Shown one piece after another: positions 6,630 to 15,470 of a DNA stretch of 43,564 nt. Below the pieces are notes generated by a model. That model saw only the letters and a list, made by a program, of their open reading frames with translations. It did not search any database and was not told the origin of the DNA. Position 1 is the stretch's first letter. Every line of letters begins with the position of its first letter. Made by a program: the position numbers and the translations under genes. Location of the stretch: positions 1 to 43,564 of the forward strand of contig JAHFDG010000031.1 in assembly GCA_023249105.1 (NCBI GenBank), read 5' to 3'. This DNA comes from Candidatus Methanoperedens sp. (GTDB lineage: Archaea > Halobacteriota > Methanosarcinia > Methanosarcinales > Methanoperedenaceae).

Positions 6630-7874
6630 ATGCCAACGATTAGCGAAAAGATTCTCAGCCGCGCATCCGGAAAACAAGTCGCTGCGGATGATTTTATTAT
6701 AGCCAATATTGATTATGCGATGGCGCATGATGGGACAAGCATCCTGGCCGTGAAAGCCTTTAAGGAGATGGATGCAAAGAAAGTATGGAATCCAGAGCGA
6801 ATAATCATACCATTTGATCACTATACGCCTGCCCATACAGATACTGGCGCAAAACTGCATCAGGGAATAAGGCAATGGATTCGCGAACAGGGAATTACCA
6901 ACTTCTTTGACATAGGCGAAGGCATATGCCATCAGGTGCTTCCCGAAAATGGATTTGCCATGCCCGGAAAACTAATAATAGGCGCGGATTCGCACTCATG
7001 CACATACGGGGCGTTCGGGGCATTTGCAACGGGTGTCGGGGCAACTGACATGGCAGAGATATTTGCCTCTGGAAAACTGTGGCTTCGCGTGCCGCAGACC
7101 ATACGAATAACGGTTGATGGAAAACTCTCAAAAGGCGTATCGGCAAAAGACCTGACACTTAATATCATAAAAACGATAGGAGCCGATGGCGCTAATTATA
7201 AAGCCATCGAATATTACGGAAAGACAATTCAAGACCTATCGATTGCGCAGCGTATGACGCTGTGCAATATGTCCATAGAAATGGGAGCAAAAACCGGTAT
7301 AGTTCCGGCTGATGAGAAAACATTTGATTATCTAAAGGGAAAGGCAAAAGAAAAATACGAGCCGATCTATGCTGATGACAACGCCAATTACTGCGAAGAT
7401 TTGTATTTTGATGTGGCAAATCTTCAGCCGCAGATCGCAAAACCGCATGAAGTGGATAATGTTTTCAATATAAACGAAGTCGCTGGAACACCACTTGACC
7501 AAGTTTTCATAGGTTCATGTACTAACGGCAGATACGAAGACCTTCAGGTTGTTGCAAAGATTCTGCGCGGAAAGCAAGTGAAAGTCAGGACAATTGTGCT
7601 TCCAGCTTCGCGTTCTGTCCTCATCAGGGCAACGGAATCAGGTATAATAGCCACGCTGTTAAAAGCAGGCGCTGTTATCATGCCGCCAGGATGCGGGCCG
7701 TGCCTTGGCGCCCACCAGGGAGTGATATGCGAAGGTGAGACGTGTCTTTCCACATCCAACCGCAATTTTAAGGGACGTATGGGCGCGGGAGGATTGATTT
7801 ATCTATCTTCACCTGAGACCGCAGCAGCAAGCGCATTGTGTGGAGAGATAGCAGACCCGAGGGAAGTTGTTTGA
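6630..7874 (+). CDS. hacA: Homoaconitase / isopropylmalate isomerase large subunit
   Basis: A 414-residue aconitase-superfamily large subunit (LeuC/HacA, archaeal length). The [4Fe-4S] ligands are visible as [10 protein letters not shown] and [21 protein letters not shown] and [23 protein letters not shown] are also typical. It isomerises (homo)citrate-type acids with the small subunit encoded next. The small subunit's YLRT loop points to homoaconitase, acting in the 2-oxosuberate pathway to coenzyme B. The frame extends to 6465 with an unlikely N-terminus; the ATG at 6630 gives the canonical start [15 protein letters not shown]. An alternative is LeuC for leucine synthesis. Confidence 0.87.
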   Translation: MPTISEKILSRASGKQVAADDFIIANIDYAMAHDGTSILAVKAFKEMDAKKVWNPERIIIPFDHYTPAHTDTGAKLHQGIRQWIREQGITNFFDIGEGICHQVLPENGFAMPGKLIIGADSHSCTYGAFGAFATGVGATDMAEIFASGKLWLRVPQTIRITVDGKLSKGVSAKDLTLNIIKTIGADGANYKAIEYYGKTIQDLSIAQRMTLCNMSIEMGAKTGIVPADEKTFDYLKGKAKEKYEPIYADDNANYCEDLYFDVANLQPQIAKPHEVDNVFNINEVAGTPLDQVFIGSCTNGRYEDLQVVAKILRGKQVKVRTIVLPASRSVLIRATESGIIATLLKAGAVIMPPGCGPCLGAHQGVICEGETCLSTSNRNFKGRMGAGGLIYLSSPETAAASALCGEIADPREVV

Positions 7875-7875
7875 T

Positions 7876-8376
7876 ATGACTGTCAAAAATGATCTTAATA
7901 AAATCACTGGAAAAGTGTGGAAATTCGGCGACAATGTAGATACTGACATAATTATTCCAGGAAAATACCTGCGCACAACTGATATGAGTATATTTGTAGC
8001 GCATGTTATGGAAGGGATAGACCCGCAGTTCTCGAAAAAAGTACAAAAGGGCGATGTAATAGTGGCAGGTGAGAATTTCGGATGCGGTTCATCCCGCGAA
8101 CAGGCGCCACTGGCATTAAAATATGCGGGAGTAGCCTGCGTCGTAGCGGGATCATTTGCAAGGATATTTTTCAGGAATGCTATAAATGTGGGTCTGCCTA
8201 TCATTGAAGCTAAAATCGACTGCAAAGAAGGAGATACAATAGAGATAGATTTGGGGAATGGAATAATTATGAATGAAGGAGTGGATTATACGGTCACAAA
8301 ACTTCCTGATTTCCTGCAAGAGATACTGACTGACGGCGGGCTGGTCGGGCATCGTAAAAAGGTTGATGCGGTATGA
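7876..8376 (+). CDS. hacB: Homoaconitase small subunit
   Basis: A 166-residue LeuD/HacB swivelling domain. [19 protein letters not shown] carries the specificity loop: YLRT is associated with the methanogen homoaconitase, and YLVY/YLVM-like loops with isopropylmalate isomerase. [18 protein letters not shown] is the conserved substrate-binding motif. It starts one base after the hacA stop; the ATG at 7876 is preferred to an in-frame codon at 7867. Together with HacA it probably converts homocitrate and longer homologues to the iso-forms for coenzyme B synthesis. Activity from sequence alone is inference. Confidence 0.85.
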   Translation: MTVKNDLNKITGKVWKFGDNVDTDIIIPGKYLRTTDMSIFVAHVMEGIDPQFSKKVQKGDVIVAGENFGCGSSREQAPLALKYAGVACVVAGSFARIFFRNAINVGLPIIEAKIDCKEGDTIEIDLGNGIIMNEGVDYTVTKLPDFLQEILTDGGLVGHRKKVDAV

Positions 8377-8449
8377 AAAACAATTTCAAGTGGAGCAATT
8401 GATATTTCAGAGATTGGACTAAAGATTCTAATTCTAAAGGAGTCTTAAA

Positions 8450-9667
8450 TTGAAGCTCTCGACCCCTGAACCCGATGAAGTGCATGCACCGACATCCACT
8501 GATCGTCGATTGATGTATTACATCTCTCTTTTAGGTTTTTTTGCAATCTTTTCAACTACGATCTCGAAAAACCCTGTGCTTCCCCTCTTTATGCAATCGA
8601 TCGGGTCAAGCGATGCAGTGATCGGCCTGATTTCCGCGATCTCACCTTTTGCCGGTATCCTGTTCAGCTTTCCGGTCGGCGTTCTCTCAGACCGTCTCGG
8701 AAGGCGACGCCTGCTTATCATATCGGGAGTAATCTTCCTGATAGCACCGTTGCTCTACATGTTTATCGACCAGCCCCTCTGGATGATTCCAATACGGTTC
8801 TTTCATGGCACCGCAACGGCAATCCTCGGTCCGGTGATCTCTACCATCATTGTGGAACGGTTCTTCGGCAGAAAAGGGGAGATGCTCGGTAAGTACGCGT
8901 CCTCAACCCTGATTGGCCGTACCCTAGCGCCTCTTGCAGGCGGCATAATCCTGTCATTCTTTGCTGCGTACCCTGGCATTTTTCGGTTCCAGATGGTCTA
9001 TGTTGCTGCCGCGCTGGCTGCTGTCCCGGTCTTTGTGATGACCCTGTTCTACCGTGAGAGAAACGACCGACCGCTGAAAGTCATCACCTTGTCGGTATTT
9101 AAAGAGAGCTTTGTTAATTTCTTTTCCCATCGGCGGCTTCGCGCGATCGCCCTTGTCGATATGGCGACCTATTTTGCATTCGGAACGTTCGAAACATTTC
9201 TGCCGATATTCCTCGCGTCCAGGGGCGTTGATCCATACCAGACCGGCATCATCTTTGCGGTGCAGGTGTTACTGATTGCGACAACAAAACCTGTATTCGG
9301 CTGGATCGCTGATCGCATTGACAAGCGCATACAGATATGCGCAGGTCTCCTCCTGTCAGGGATATCGATCGCCGCCATTGCACTATCTTCATCCTTCCCC
9401 CATTTCATCGCAATCAGCATTGGGACAGGCATGGGCATTTCGCTGTCCACAGTCGCGACAAGCGCGTATGTCGCAGATATTTCCAAAAAAGAGGAAGTCG
9501 GCGCATCCATGGGGGCACTGTCCTCGACTATGGATATCGGGCACTCGACCGGCCCACTCGTGACCGGTATGGTCATTACCGTGGCTGGGTTCAGTGCCGG
9601 CTTTTTTGCAAGTTTTGTGCTCGCGCTGGTTATCACGGGTGTGTTTGTGTGGTCGGTACTTGAATAA
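8450..9667 (+). CDS. MFS transporter with distinct base composition
   Basis: A 405-residue Major Facilitator Superfamily protein with about 12 membrane helices. The cytoplasmic loop motif between helices 2 and 3 is GVLSDRLGRRR, and a second appears as GWIADRIDKR. It is unrelated in detail to the three MFS paralogues further on, lacking their MKILEGNEL start. Its codons are visibly richer in C and G at third positions than those of neighbouring genes (stretches such as 8881-8940 and 9301-9360), consistent with horizontal acquisition. The start is a TTG at 8450 after aaaggag. Substrate is unknown; drug or metabolite efflux is typical of the family. Confidence 0.85.
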   Translation: MKLSTPEPDEVHAPTSTDRRLMYYISLLGFFAIFSTTISKNPVLPLFMQSIGSSDAVIGLISAISPFAGILFSFPVGVLSDRLGRRRLLIISGVIFLIAPLLYMFIDQPLWMIPIRFFHGTATAILGPVISTIIVERFFGRKGEMLGKYASSTLIGRTLAPLAGGIILSFFAAYPGIFRFQMVYVAAALAAVPVFVMTLFYRERNDRPLKVITLSVFKESFVNFFSHRRLRAIALVDMATYFAFGTFETFLPIFLASRGVDPYQTGIIFAVQVLLIATTKPVFGWIADRIDKRIQICAGLLLSGISIAAIALSSSFPHFIAISIGTGMGISLSTVATSAYVADISKKEEVGASMGALSSTMDIGHSTGPLVTGMVITVAGFSAGFFASFVLALVITGVFVWSVLE

Positions 9668-9682
9668 AAATTGCTAGATGAG

Positions 9683-9775
9683 AAAATCCAGGGAAGAGGC
9701 AGGAATCTTGCCTCAAATGTTCTATTTTCATAACAAATACGGCAACCATTGCTGATTTGTATAATGCTATATATC
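9683..9775 (+). repeat. 93-bp promoter-region repeat, copy 2
   Basis: Gapless counterpart of 6451-6543. It carries the promoter boxes that now precede an MFS remnant. Confidence 0.75.
9708..9774 (+). promoter_or_regulatory. Composite promoter left upstream of an MFS remnant and cbiX
   Basis: TTGCCTCAA at 9708, TTGCTGATTT at 9749 (41 bases) and TATATAT at 9768. The remnant MFS ATG at 9795 is 27 bases after the TATA element, the leaderless geometry. The next intact gene it can serve is the chelatase at 9909. Confidence 0.65.
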
Positions 9776-9794
9776 TGATTCTCAGAGTTTAGCC

Positions 9795-9893
9795 ATGAAA
9801 TTTCTTGAGCGAAATGAACTTCTCTTCAATTTTATACTTGTAAACATCAGCTCAGGGATTGCTGTTGGCATGATGAGTTTTATAATACTCTAA
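9795..9893 (+). pseudogene. N-terminal remnant of an MFS transporter
   Basis: A 32-codon frame with the same start as the intact MFS genes at 10490 and 12773: M-K-x-L-E-x-N-E-L then LVNISSGIAVGMMSFII. It stops at TAA exactly where the intact proteins continue PVYALSLNA. It is clearly homologous and truncated, so a fourth MFS paralogue was deleted here, leaving the promoter and the first membrane helix. The chelatase gene starts 16 bases later. Confidence 0.85.
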
Positions 9894-9908
9894 AAATGGT
9901 GATAGATT

Positions 9909-10304
9909 ATGGAGAAAATCGGAATACTGCTGCTGGGCCACGGAAGCAGCCTCCCTTATAATAAAGAATTGGTTGAAGAAACCGCAAATATGCTGCGAAA
10001 GAAACATGAAATTATTGTGCATACTGCCTTTTTGAACAAAGATACCCCTACTATCCAGGAGGCATTGAAAGAGCTTGTTAATGATGGCACAAAAATAATC
10101 GTTGCCCTGCCTTTGTTTTTAGCCCACGGCGTGCATACACTTCATGATATACCTGCGCAGCTTGGAATAAAAAATAACGAAAGAAAAACTACAATCAAAT
10201 ACGGCGATAACCATGTAGAGCTTTTCTACGCGGAGCCTCTTGGTGCTGACCCGGTAATTGCAGAAATTGCATATCAGAGAGCAAGAGAAGCCTTGAGGTG
10301 GTAA
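9909..10304 (+). CDS. cfbA: Sirohydrochlorin chelatase, short CbiX/CfbA type
   Basis: A 131-residue single-domain CbiX-S chelatase. ILLLGHGSSLPYN carries the N-terminal metal-binding histidine, and PLFLAHGVHTLHDIP carries the second histidine cluster typical of archaeal homodimeric enzymes. The family inserts cobalt into sirohydrochlorin for cobalamin (CbiX) or nickel for coenzyme F430 (CfbA); in a methane-metabolising archaeon the same short protein probably does both. RBS ggtgat lies upstream of the ATG. It follows the MFS remnant and may now be expressed from that gene's promoter. The gene name is ambiguous between cbiX and cfbA. Confidence 0.87.
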   Translation: MEKIGILLLGHGSSLPYNKELVEETANMLRKKHEIIVHTAFLNKDTPTIQEALKELVNDGTKIIVALPLFLAHGVHTLHDIPAQLGIKNNERKTTIKYGDNHVELFYAEPLGADPVIAEIAYQRAREALRW

Positions 10305-10401
10305 GATGAGAGCTATAGTCTTTTTTGTAGTTTTATTTTTATATGACGTTCGTGGCGGAAAATAATATTCCCTGCATGAACAAAATATGAAATAGAGAAC
10401 A

Positions 10402-10468
10402 TTGCCTCAAACATTCGTTTTTCAGAACAACTACGACAAAACTTGCTGTAATCCATAGTCCCATATCC
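10402..10468 (+). promoter_or_regulatory. Composite promoter of the MFS / aldo-keto reductase operon
   Basis: TTGCCTCAA at 10402, a TTGCTG box at 10443 (41 bases) and a degenerate catatc at the TATA position around 10462. The MFS ATG at 10490 is 28 bases further, as for the other leaderless members. Confidence 0.55.
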
Positions 10469-10489
10469 ACTATTTAGAATAAGTAGCTC

Positions 10490-11710
10490 ATGAAGATTCT
10501 TGAGGGCAACGAACTTATTTTCAGATTCATGCTTATAAACATCAGCTCCGGGGTCGCTATAGGCATGATGAATTTTATAATTCCTGTATATGCTCTCAGT
10601 CTTAATGCAACCTCAACAGAAATAGGCATGATCAAAGGATTTTCCGGGATAGGAGACCTGCTTGTAGTTCTACCTGCCGGATTTATTGTGGATTATTTAG
10701 GTTCAAGAAAGACATATTCAGTAAGCTGCGTTTGCAGCGCTGGGATAATAATATTATTGTCCATGGCTGCCACACCGAATCTTCTCCTATTAACGATGGT
10801 ATTCTACGGTGTGGCAAGAACTTTCAGGACAACGTCGCTAAGCGCTGCATTTTTCAAAAACATGAATACTATTGGCGCAAGAAAAGCTGGCTGGTATAAA
10901 GGTTCAATGACCATAGGATCAGCTTTCATCGGACCCCTAATTGGCGGGATTGCTGCAATAGCCATTGGTTTTGAAAGCTATTTCATATTAACAGGCGCAA
11001 TTTTATTTATACCACTTATGGTGATAAATATCCGCGCAAATCGCAGTAGCAATCCAACGGTGAAAATAAATAATCACAGCTTTATTGATGCTTCAAACCA
11101 CTATAAGTCCCTTACAAAGAACAGTATTCTGGTTAACGCAACTATAAAAGAAAGTCTGAACACTGGATTTTTCATGACCTTTTCAGCATTTATTACAGTG
11201 CTGGTAATCAGAGACATGGGTTTATCCCCTGGCATAGCAGCAATGCTGCTCTCTCTAAAAGGCGCAACCACGTTACTTGTTGTATTCCTCGGAGGCGCAT
11301 ACATGCAGAGGAACAACAGCGGCTTATATCTATTCGCTTATGTTACAACCATTGTTTCACTTCTTCTTCTGGGGATTGGGAAAGATATTACCCAGCTTGG
11401 AATAGCCTCGGTAATTCTTGGCGTAGGCACTGGCATGATTAGCCTGATTACTTTTACAGAGGTCGGAAGTATCGAAGGAGAAAAGGGAAAGATAGCAGGC
11501 TTCTTTTCTTTCGGTCACGGCGCTGGCGCAATCGTAGGACCTACGCTTGGGGGAATGATAGGGGATGCCTTCGGCGTGCAGGCGATTTTCCTTGCTTTTA
11601 TGCTTCCTTTTGGTGCGCTGGCACTTTATACTTTCATTGATGGAAAACGGATCACCCAGCCTGAATTAGAGGTTCGGACAAAGGTTCCAGAAATTAACGA
11701 AGATTCATAA
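10490..11710 (+). CDS. MFS transporter, paralogue 1
   Basis: A 406-residue Major Facilitator protein with about 12 membrane helices. It starts MKILEGNELIFRFMLINISS and has the family loops VDYLGSRKTYS and the C-terminal PTLGGMIGDAFGVQAIF. It is closely related to the proteins at 12773 and 18787, forming a local paralogous family with conserved TEIGMIKGFSGIGDLLVVLPAGF. Substrate is unknown; linkage to methyltransferases and sulfur carriers suggests a small organic molecule. It is the first gene after a composite promoter, followed 31 bases later by an aldo/keto reductase and then a second paralogue. Confidence 0.87.
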   Translation: MKILEGNELIFRFMLINISSGVAIGMMNFIIPVYALSLNATSTEIGMIKGFSGIGDLLVVLPAGFIVDYLGSRKTYSVSCVCSAGIIILLSMAATPNLLLLTMVFYGVARTFRTTSLSAAFFKNMNTIGARKAGWYKGSMTIGSAFIGPLIGGIAAIAIGFESYFILTGAILFIPLMVINIRANRSSNPTVKINNHSFIDASNHYKSLTKNSILVNATIKESLNTGFFMTFSAFITVLVIRDMGLSPGIAAMLLSLKGATTLLVVFLGGAYMQRNNSGLYLFAYVTTIVSLLLLGIGKDITQLGIASVILGVGTGMISLITFTEVGSIEGEKGKIAGFFSFGHGAGAIVGPTLGGMIGDAFGVQAIFLAFMLPFGALALYTFIDGKRITQPELEVRTKVPEINEDS

Positions 11711-11741
11711 AAGATTTTCATGACAAGGAGCAACGAAAAAA

Positions 11742-12767
11742 ATGAAGAAAATACCGCTGGGTAACACAGGTTATAAAGTTTCCAGAATAGGATTTGGCGG
11801 GATACCGATTTCTCGCCTGGATCATGATACGGCGGTAAAGGTCGTGCATGGATGTATTGAATTAGGAATCAACTTTATGGATACTGCTGTAGCTTATAAG
11901 GATAGTGAGATAAAAATCGGGGAAGCGATTTCCGATCATGAGATAATCCTTGCTACAAAATCCCAATCCAGGGATGCCGCCGGGATGGAGAAGGATGTGA
12001 AGGCAAGTCTTTCCAGTATGAAAGTGGATTTCATCCACCTCTACTTGCTCCATGGTGTTAATAACCCTGATCTTCTTAAGAGTGTGATGGCAAAAGGCGG
12101 CGCCCTTGATGCGCTTAAGAAAATGAAAAAAAATGGGTGCATTGGCGCCATAGGGATAACCGGTCATCGAGCTGATGTACTGGTGGATGCATTGAAAACT
12201 GGCGAATTTGAGACTGTGCAAGTTCCCTATAATTATATTGAGACAGAGCCTGAGAAAGAGCTTTTCCCGCTGGCGAGAAAACTGGGAATTGGTATCATTG
12301 CCATGAAGCCTTTTGGCGGCGGCATACTTGAGAATGCTAACCTGTCCATAAAATATATTCTAAACCAGGAAAATGTGGTACCTATCCCTGGTATACAAAA
12401 AACCGAGGAAATACAGGAGATATGTAGCATTGCAGATGGGCATACAGCTTTATCTGAAATCGAAAAAAAGAAAATTTTACAAATCTCAAAGGAGCTCGGA
12501 AACGATTTTTGCAGGAGGTGCGGTTATTGCATGCCCTGCCCCCAGGATATTCAGATAATACGAGCTATGAATGCAAAGACGTCTATCAAGCGGCTTGGTG
12601 TAAAATCATTTATCGATGATAAAGGGCGTGAATTTGTCGAACGTATTAAAACCTGCACAAAATGTGGTCAATGCGAATTGCGATGTCCATATAACCTGCC
12701 CATCCGCAGCAACATAGCGAGAAATGCAAAATATCTGGAATCTGTTCTGGGACAGTCGAGGAACTAA
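11742..12767 (+). CDS. Aldo/keto reductase with C-terminal ferredoxin motifs
   Basis: A 341-residue protein. Residues 1-260 are an aldo/keto reductase barrel (LGNTGYKVSRIGFGGIPISR; FMDTAVAYKDSE with catalytic D and Y; ILATKSQ with K; YLLHGV with H). The C-terminal third has two cysteine motifs, CRRCGYCMPCP and CTKCGQCELRCPYNLPI, matching the iron-sulfur-containing AKR subfamily widespread in anaerobes. It probably reduces a carbonyl compound with NAD(P)H or ferredoxin. It sits between two MFS paralogues, six bases before the second, suggesting that it acts on a transported metabolite. RBS-like aaggag lies upstream. Confidence 0.85.
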   Translation: MKKIPLGNTGYKVSRIGFGGIPISRLDHDTAVKVVHGCIELGINFMDTAVAYKDSEIKIGEAISDHEIILATKSQSRDAAGMEKDVKASLSSMKVDFIHLYLLHGVNNPDLLKSVMAKGGALDALKKMKKNGCIGAIGITGHRADVLVDALKTGEFETVQVPYNYIETEPEKELFPLARKLGIGIIAMKPFGGGILENANLSIKYILNQENVVPIPGIQKTEEIQEICSIADGHTALSEIEKKKILQISKELGNDFCRRCGYCMPCPQDIQIIRAMNAKTSIKRLGVKSFIDDKGREFVERIKTCTKCGQCELRCPYNLPIRSNIARNAKYLESVLGQSRN

Positions 12768-12772
12768 TTGCC

Positions 12773-13963
12773 ATGAAAATTTTGAAGGGCAATGAACTTA
12801 TTTTTAAATTTATTCTCATCAACCTCAGCACCGGTATTGCGATGGGTATGGTGAATTTGATAATACCCATATACGCACTCAGCCTCAATGCTTCTTCCAC
12901 GGAGATCGGTCTGATCAAAGGGATATCTGGCGTAGGGGATTTACTTGTCGTTTTACCTGCAGGGCTCCTGGTGGATTATTTAGGCTCAAAAAAAATGTAC
13001 TATATAAGCGCTGTGCTGGGTTCATCAATAATTATTCTAATCTCATATGTATCTAATATTGAACTTCTCCTTCTCATTATGGTATTCTTCGGCATGGCAA
13101 AAACATTAAGGACAACCTCACTAAATGCTGATTTTTTCAAGAACATGAAAACCATTGGCATGAATAAAGGTGGGTGGTACAAGGGCTCGATGATCGGGGG
13201 TAGTGCACTGATAGCACCTATTCTTGGCGGGATAGCTTTAGCAGCCATTAGCTTTAAAGGCTATTTCGCACTTGCAAGCATGTTTCTACTTGCGCCATTT
13301 TTGATTATCCTTGCTCGTACAAATGGTGGAATAAATTCACCTGTCATACGAAAAAAAATAGGGCTCGAAGATGCAACAAATCATTACATGGCACTTGCAA
13401 AAAATAAGTCTTTATTATCTGCAACTATTATTGAGAGTATTAATGGTGCAGTTTTTAATATTTTTTCGACCTTCATTATTGTTCTTGTGATCAAAGACCT
13501 CGGTTTATCTGCGGGCGTAGCTGCTATGTTAATAGCATTTAGAGGGGGCGCAATGTTTTGTACGATATTTTTATGTGGACAGTTACTTCGTAAAAATAAT
13601 AGTAACATGTATTTATTCAGCTTTATTTTAGCCATTCTCACTCTTTTGGTGTTAGGGATGAGCAAGGATATATCGCAAATCGCAATAGCATCTGTCGTCC
13701 TTGGTATAAGCTCTGGTTTGATGTCACTTATTACATTTGCACAGGTCGGGAATATAGACGGAGAAAAGGGCAAGATAGCAGGCATCTTCGCCTTCGGTTT
13801 TGCCATAGGTTCAATTATAGGACCTACGCTTGGTGGAATAATTGGAGATGCATATGGTGTGCAGACGATCTTCATTTCCTTCATACCTATTTTTGTGGCG
13901 CTCGCACTTTTCATTTTCGTCAGTAACAAGGATAAATCGAATCTGAATACATGGAAAACATAA
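12773..13963 (+). CDS. MFS transporter, paralogue 2
   Basis: A 396-residue Major Facilitator protein of the same family as 10490. It has MKILKGNELIFKF at the start, IPIYALSLNASSTEIGLIKGISGVGDLLVVLPAGLLVDYLGSKK and a closing PTLGGIIGDAYGVQTIF. It is more diverged and more A/T-rich than the other two. It is six bases downstream of the aldo/keto reductase with no promoter of its own, so it is the third gene of an MFS-AKR-MFS operon. Having two related carriers around one reductase suggests uptake and export of related substrates, which is inference. Confidence 0.87.
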   Translation: MKILKGNELIFKFILINLSTGIAMGMVNLIIPIYALSLNASSTEIGLIKGISGVGDLLVVLPAGLLVDYLGSKKMYYISAVLGSSIIILISYVSNIELLLLIMVFFGMAKTLRTTSLNADFFKNMKTIGMNKGGWYKGSMIGGSALIAPILGGIALAAISFKGYFALASMFLLAPFLIILARTNGGINSPVIRKKIGLEDATNHYMALAKNKSLLSATIIESINGAVFNIFSTFIIVLVIKDLGLSAGVAAMLIAFRGGAMFCTIFLCGQLLRKNNSNMYLFSFILAILTLLVLGMSKDISQIAIASVVLGISSGLMSLITFAQVGNIDGEKGKIAGIFAFGFAIGSIIGPTLGGIIGDAYGVQTIFISFIPIFVALALFIFVSNKDKSNLNTWKT

Positions 13964-14039
13964 GACCTTTTTAAGGTTATCCAGGAGATCATATTTCAGA
14001 TAAGCTTCAGTGTCCTGTATCAATACGGCAAAAACTACC

Positions 14040-14100
14040 TTGGTTATCTCAAAAATCGAAATATAACGACAAAATTTGCTGGTATATATTATATTATAAT
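14040..14100 (+). promoter_or_regulatory. Variant composite promoter of ahcY
   Basis: A shortened relative of the repeated promoter: aacgacaaaa, TTGCTGG at 14076 and TATAAT at 14095 (19 bases later, the usual spacing). The upstream box reads ttggttatctcaa at 14040 and is 36 rather than 41 bases away. The leader to ahcY at 14214 is about 90 bases. The remaining 250-base gap shows nothing else. Confidence 0.45.
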
Positions 14101-14213
14101 CGATAGTGATTTATGAGTGCCTATGGTGTTAATACTTTTGAAAAATTTGATAGTCACAATAGTGCTATAGCTTGAAAACCATTAACTTATACAAAATTTT
14201 TTATTGAGGAAAT

Positions 14214-15470
14214 ATGAAACAATATATATTAAAAGACCTAAAACTTGCAGATGCTGGAAAACAGCGAATAGAATGGGCGCGAAGGCACATGCCAGTTCTT
14301 GAAAAAATAAAAGAACAATTCGAGAAAGAAAAACCATTGGAAGGGATTAATGTAGTGGCATGCCTCCATGTGACGGTTGAAACCGCCAATCTTATTTATG
14401 CTATGAAAGCAGGTGGTGCAGACATTGCACTCACTGCTTCAAACCCTTTAAGCACGCAGGACGATGTTGCGGCTGCGCTTGCGAGTGATGGGATAAAGGT
14501 ATTTGCGATAAAAGGTGAGAATGAGAAACAATATTATGAGTGTCTTGAGGAAGCACTCAAGATAAAACCTCACATTACTCTAGATGATGGGGCGGATACC
14601 ATCGCGCTCGTACATTCAAAACACCCTGAATTGATAAAAGATATAAAAGGCGGGTGTGAAGAGACAACCACAGGCGTTATCAGACTAAGAGCAATGGCAG
14701 CCGATGGCGCCCTGAAATATCCTGTGATCGCAGTAAACGACGCAGAGACCAAGATGATGTTCGATAACCGTTATGGCACAGGACAGAGCACCTTACATGG
14801 TATAATGAATGCCACAAACATCCTGTTTGCGGGAAAAACAATTGTGGTAGCAGGCTATGGCTGGTGCGGTAGGGGAGTCGCATCAAGAGCAAGAGGACTT
14901 GGTGGTAATGTAGTTGTGGTAGAAGTTGAGCCGCGAAAGGCACTTGAAGCTGTTATGGATGGGTTCAGGGTATTGCCCATGAGGGAAGCGGCTAAAGTTG
15001 GGGATCTGTTCATCACGGTCACAGGAGATGTCTCAGTCATTCGAATAGAGCATTTCCAGGTCATGAAAGACCAGGCGATCGTATGCAATTCAGGGCATTT
15101 TAATGTTGAAATCAATATCCCTGACCTTACCAAATTGGCAAAGAAAGTAAGCCAGATAAAGAATGATGTCCAGGAATATGCACTGAAAGATGGACGTCGG
15201 ATATATGTTCTTGCCGAAGGAAGACTTGTGAATCTTGCAAGCGCATTCGGGCATCCGCCTGAAGTTATGGACATGAGCTTTGCGAATCAGGCTTTGGCTG
15301 TGAAATTGATCTCGGAAAAGGGAGATACTTTTGAGAACCAGGTTTATAAGGTTCCTCCTGAGGTTGACAGCCTAGTTGCAAAATTAAAGCTAGAATCAAT
15401 GGGTATTGAGATAGAGACCCTGACAGAAGAGCAGGATAAATACCTCCATTCCTGGACAATGGGAACATGA
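14214..15470 (+). CDS. ahcY: S-adenosylhomocysteine hydrolase
   Basis: A 418-residue enzyme that cleaves S-adenosylhomocysteine to adenosine and homocysteine (or the archaeal inosylhomocysteine variant), removing the product inhibitor of methyltransferases. Motifs: [16 protein letters not shown], the [18 protein letters not shown] substrate region and the Rossmann [17 protein letters not shown] for NAD. Length matches the family. It is preceded by a variant of the shared promoter and overlaps the next gene by four bases (ATGA). Its presence with six methyltransferases and a SAM synthetase in the same window makes a complete local SAM cycle except for homocysteine remethylation. Confidence 0.95.
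   Translation: MKQYILKDLKLADAGKQRIEWARRHMPVLEKIKEQFEKEKPLEGINVVACLHVTVETANLIYAMKAGGADIALTASNPLSTQDDVAAALASDGIKVFAIKGENEKQYYECLEEALKIKPHITLDDGADTIALVHSKHPELIKDIKGGCEETTTGVIRLRAMAADGALKYPVIAVNDAETKMMFDNRYGTGQSTLHGIMNATNILFAGKTIVVAGYGWCGRGVASRARGLGGNVVVVEVEPRKALEAVMDGFRVLPMREAAKVGDLFITVTGDVSVIRIEHFQVMKDQAIVCNSGHFNVEINIPDLTKLAKKVSQIKNDVQEYALKDGRRIYVLAEGRLVNLASAFGHPPEVMDMSFANQALAVKLISEKGDTFENQVYKVPPEVDSLVAKLKLESMGIEIETLTEEQDKYLHSWTMGT

Noticed and set aside
9795-9893. A genuine 32-aa membrane micropeptide
   Set aside because: Its sequence aligns end to end with the N-terminus of three MFS paralogues and stops in mid-helix, so a truncated gene is the simpler explanation.
10306-10365. 19-codon ORF after cbiX/cfbA
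   Set aside because: It overlaps no recognisable motif, has no good RBS and is mostly hydrophobic low-complexity codons. It is probably chance.
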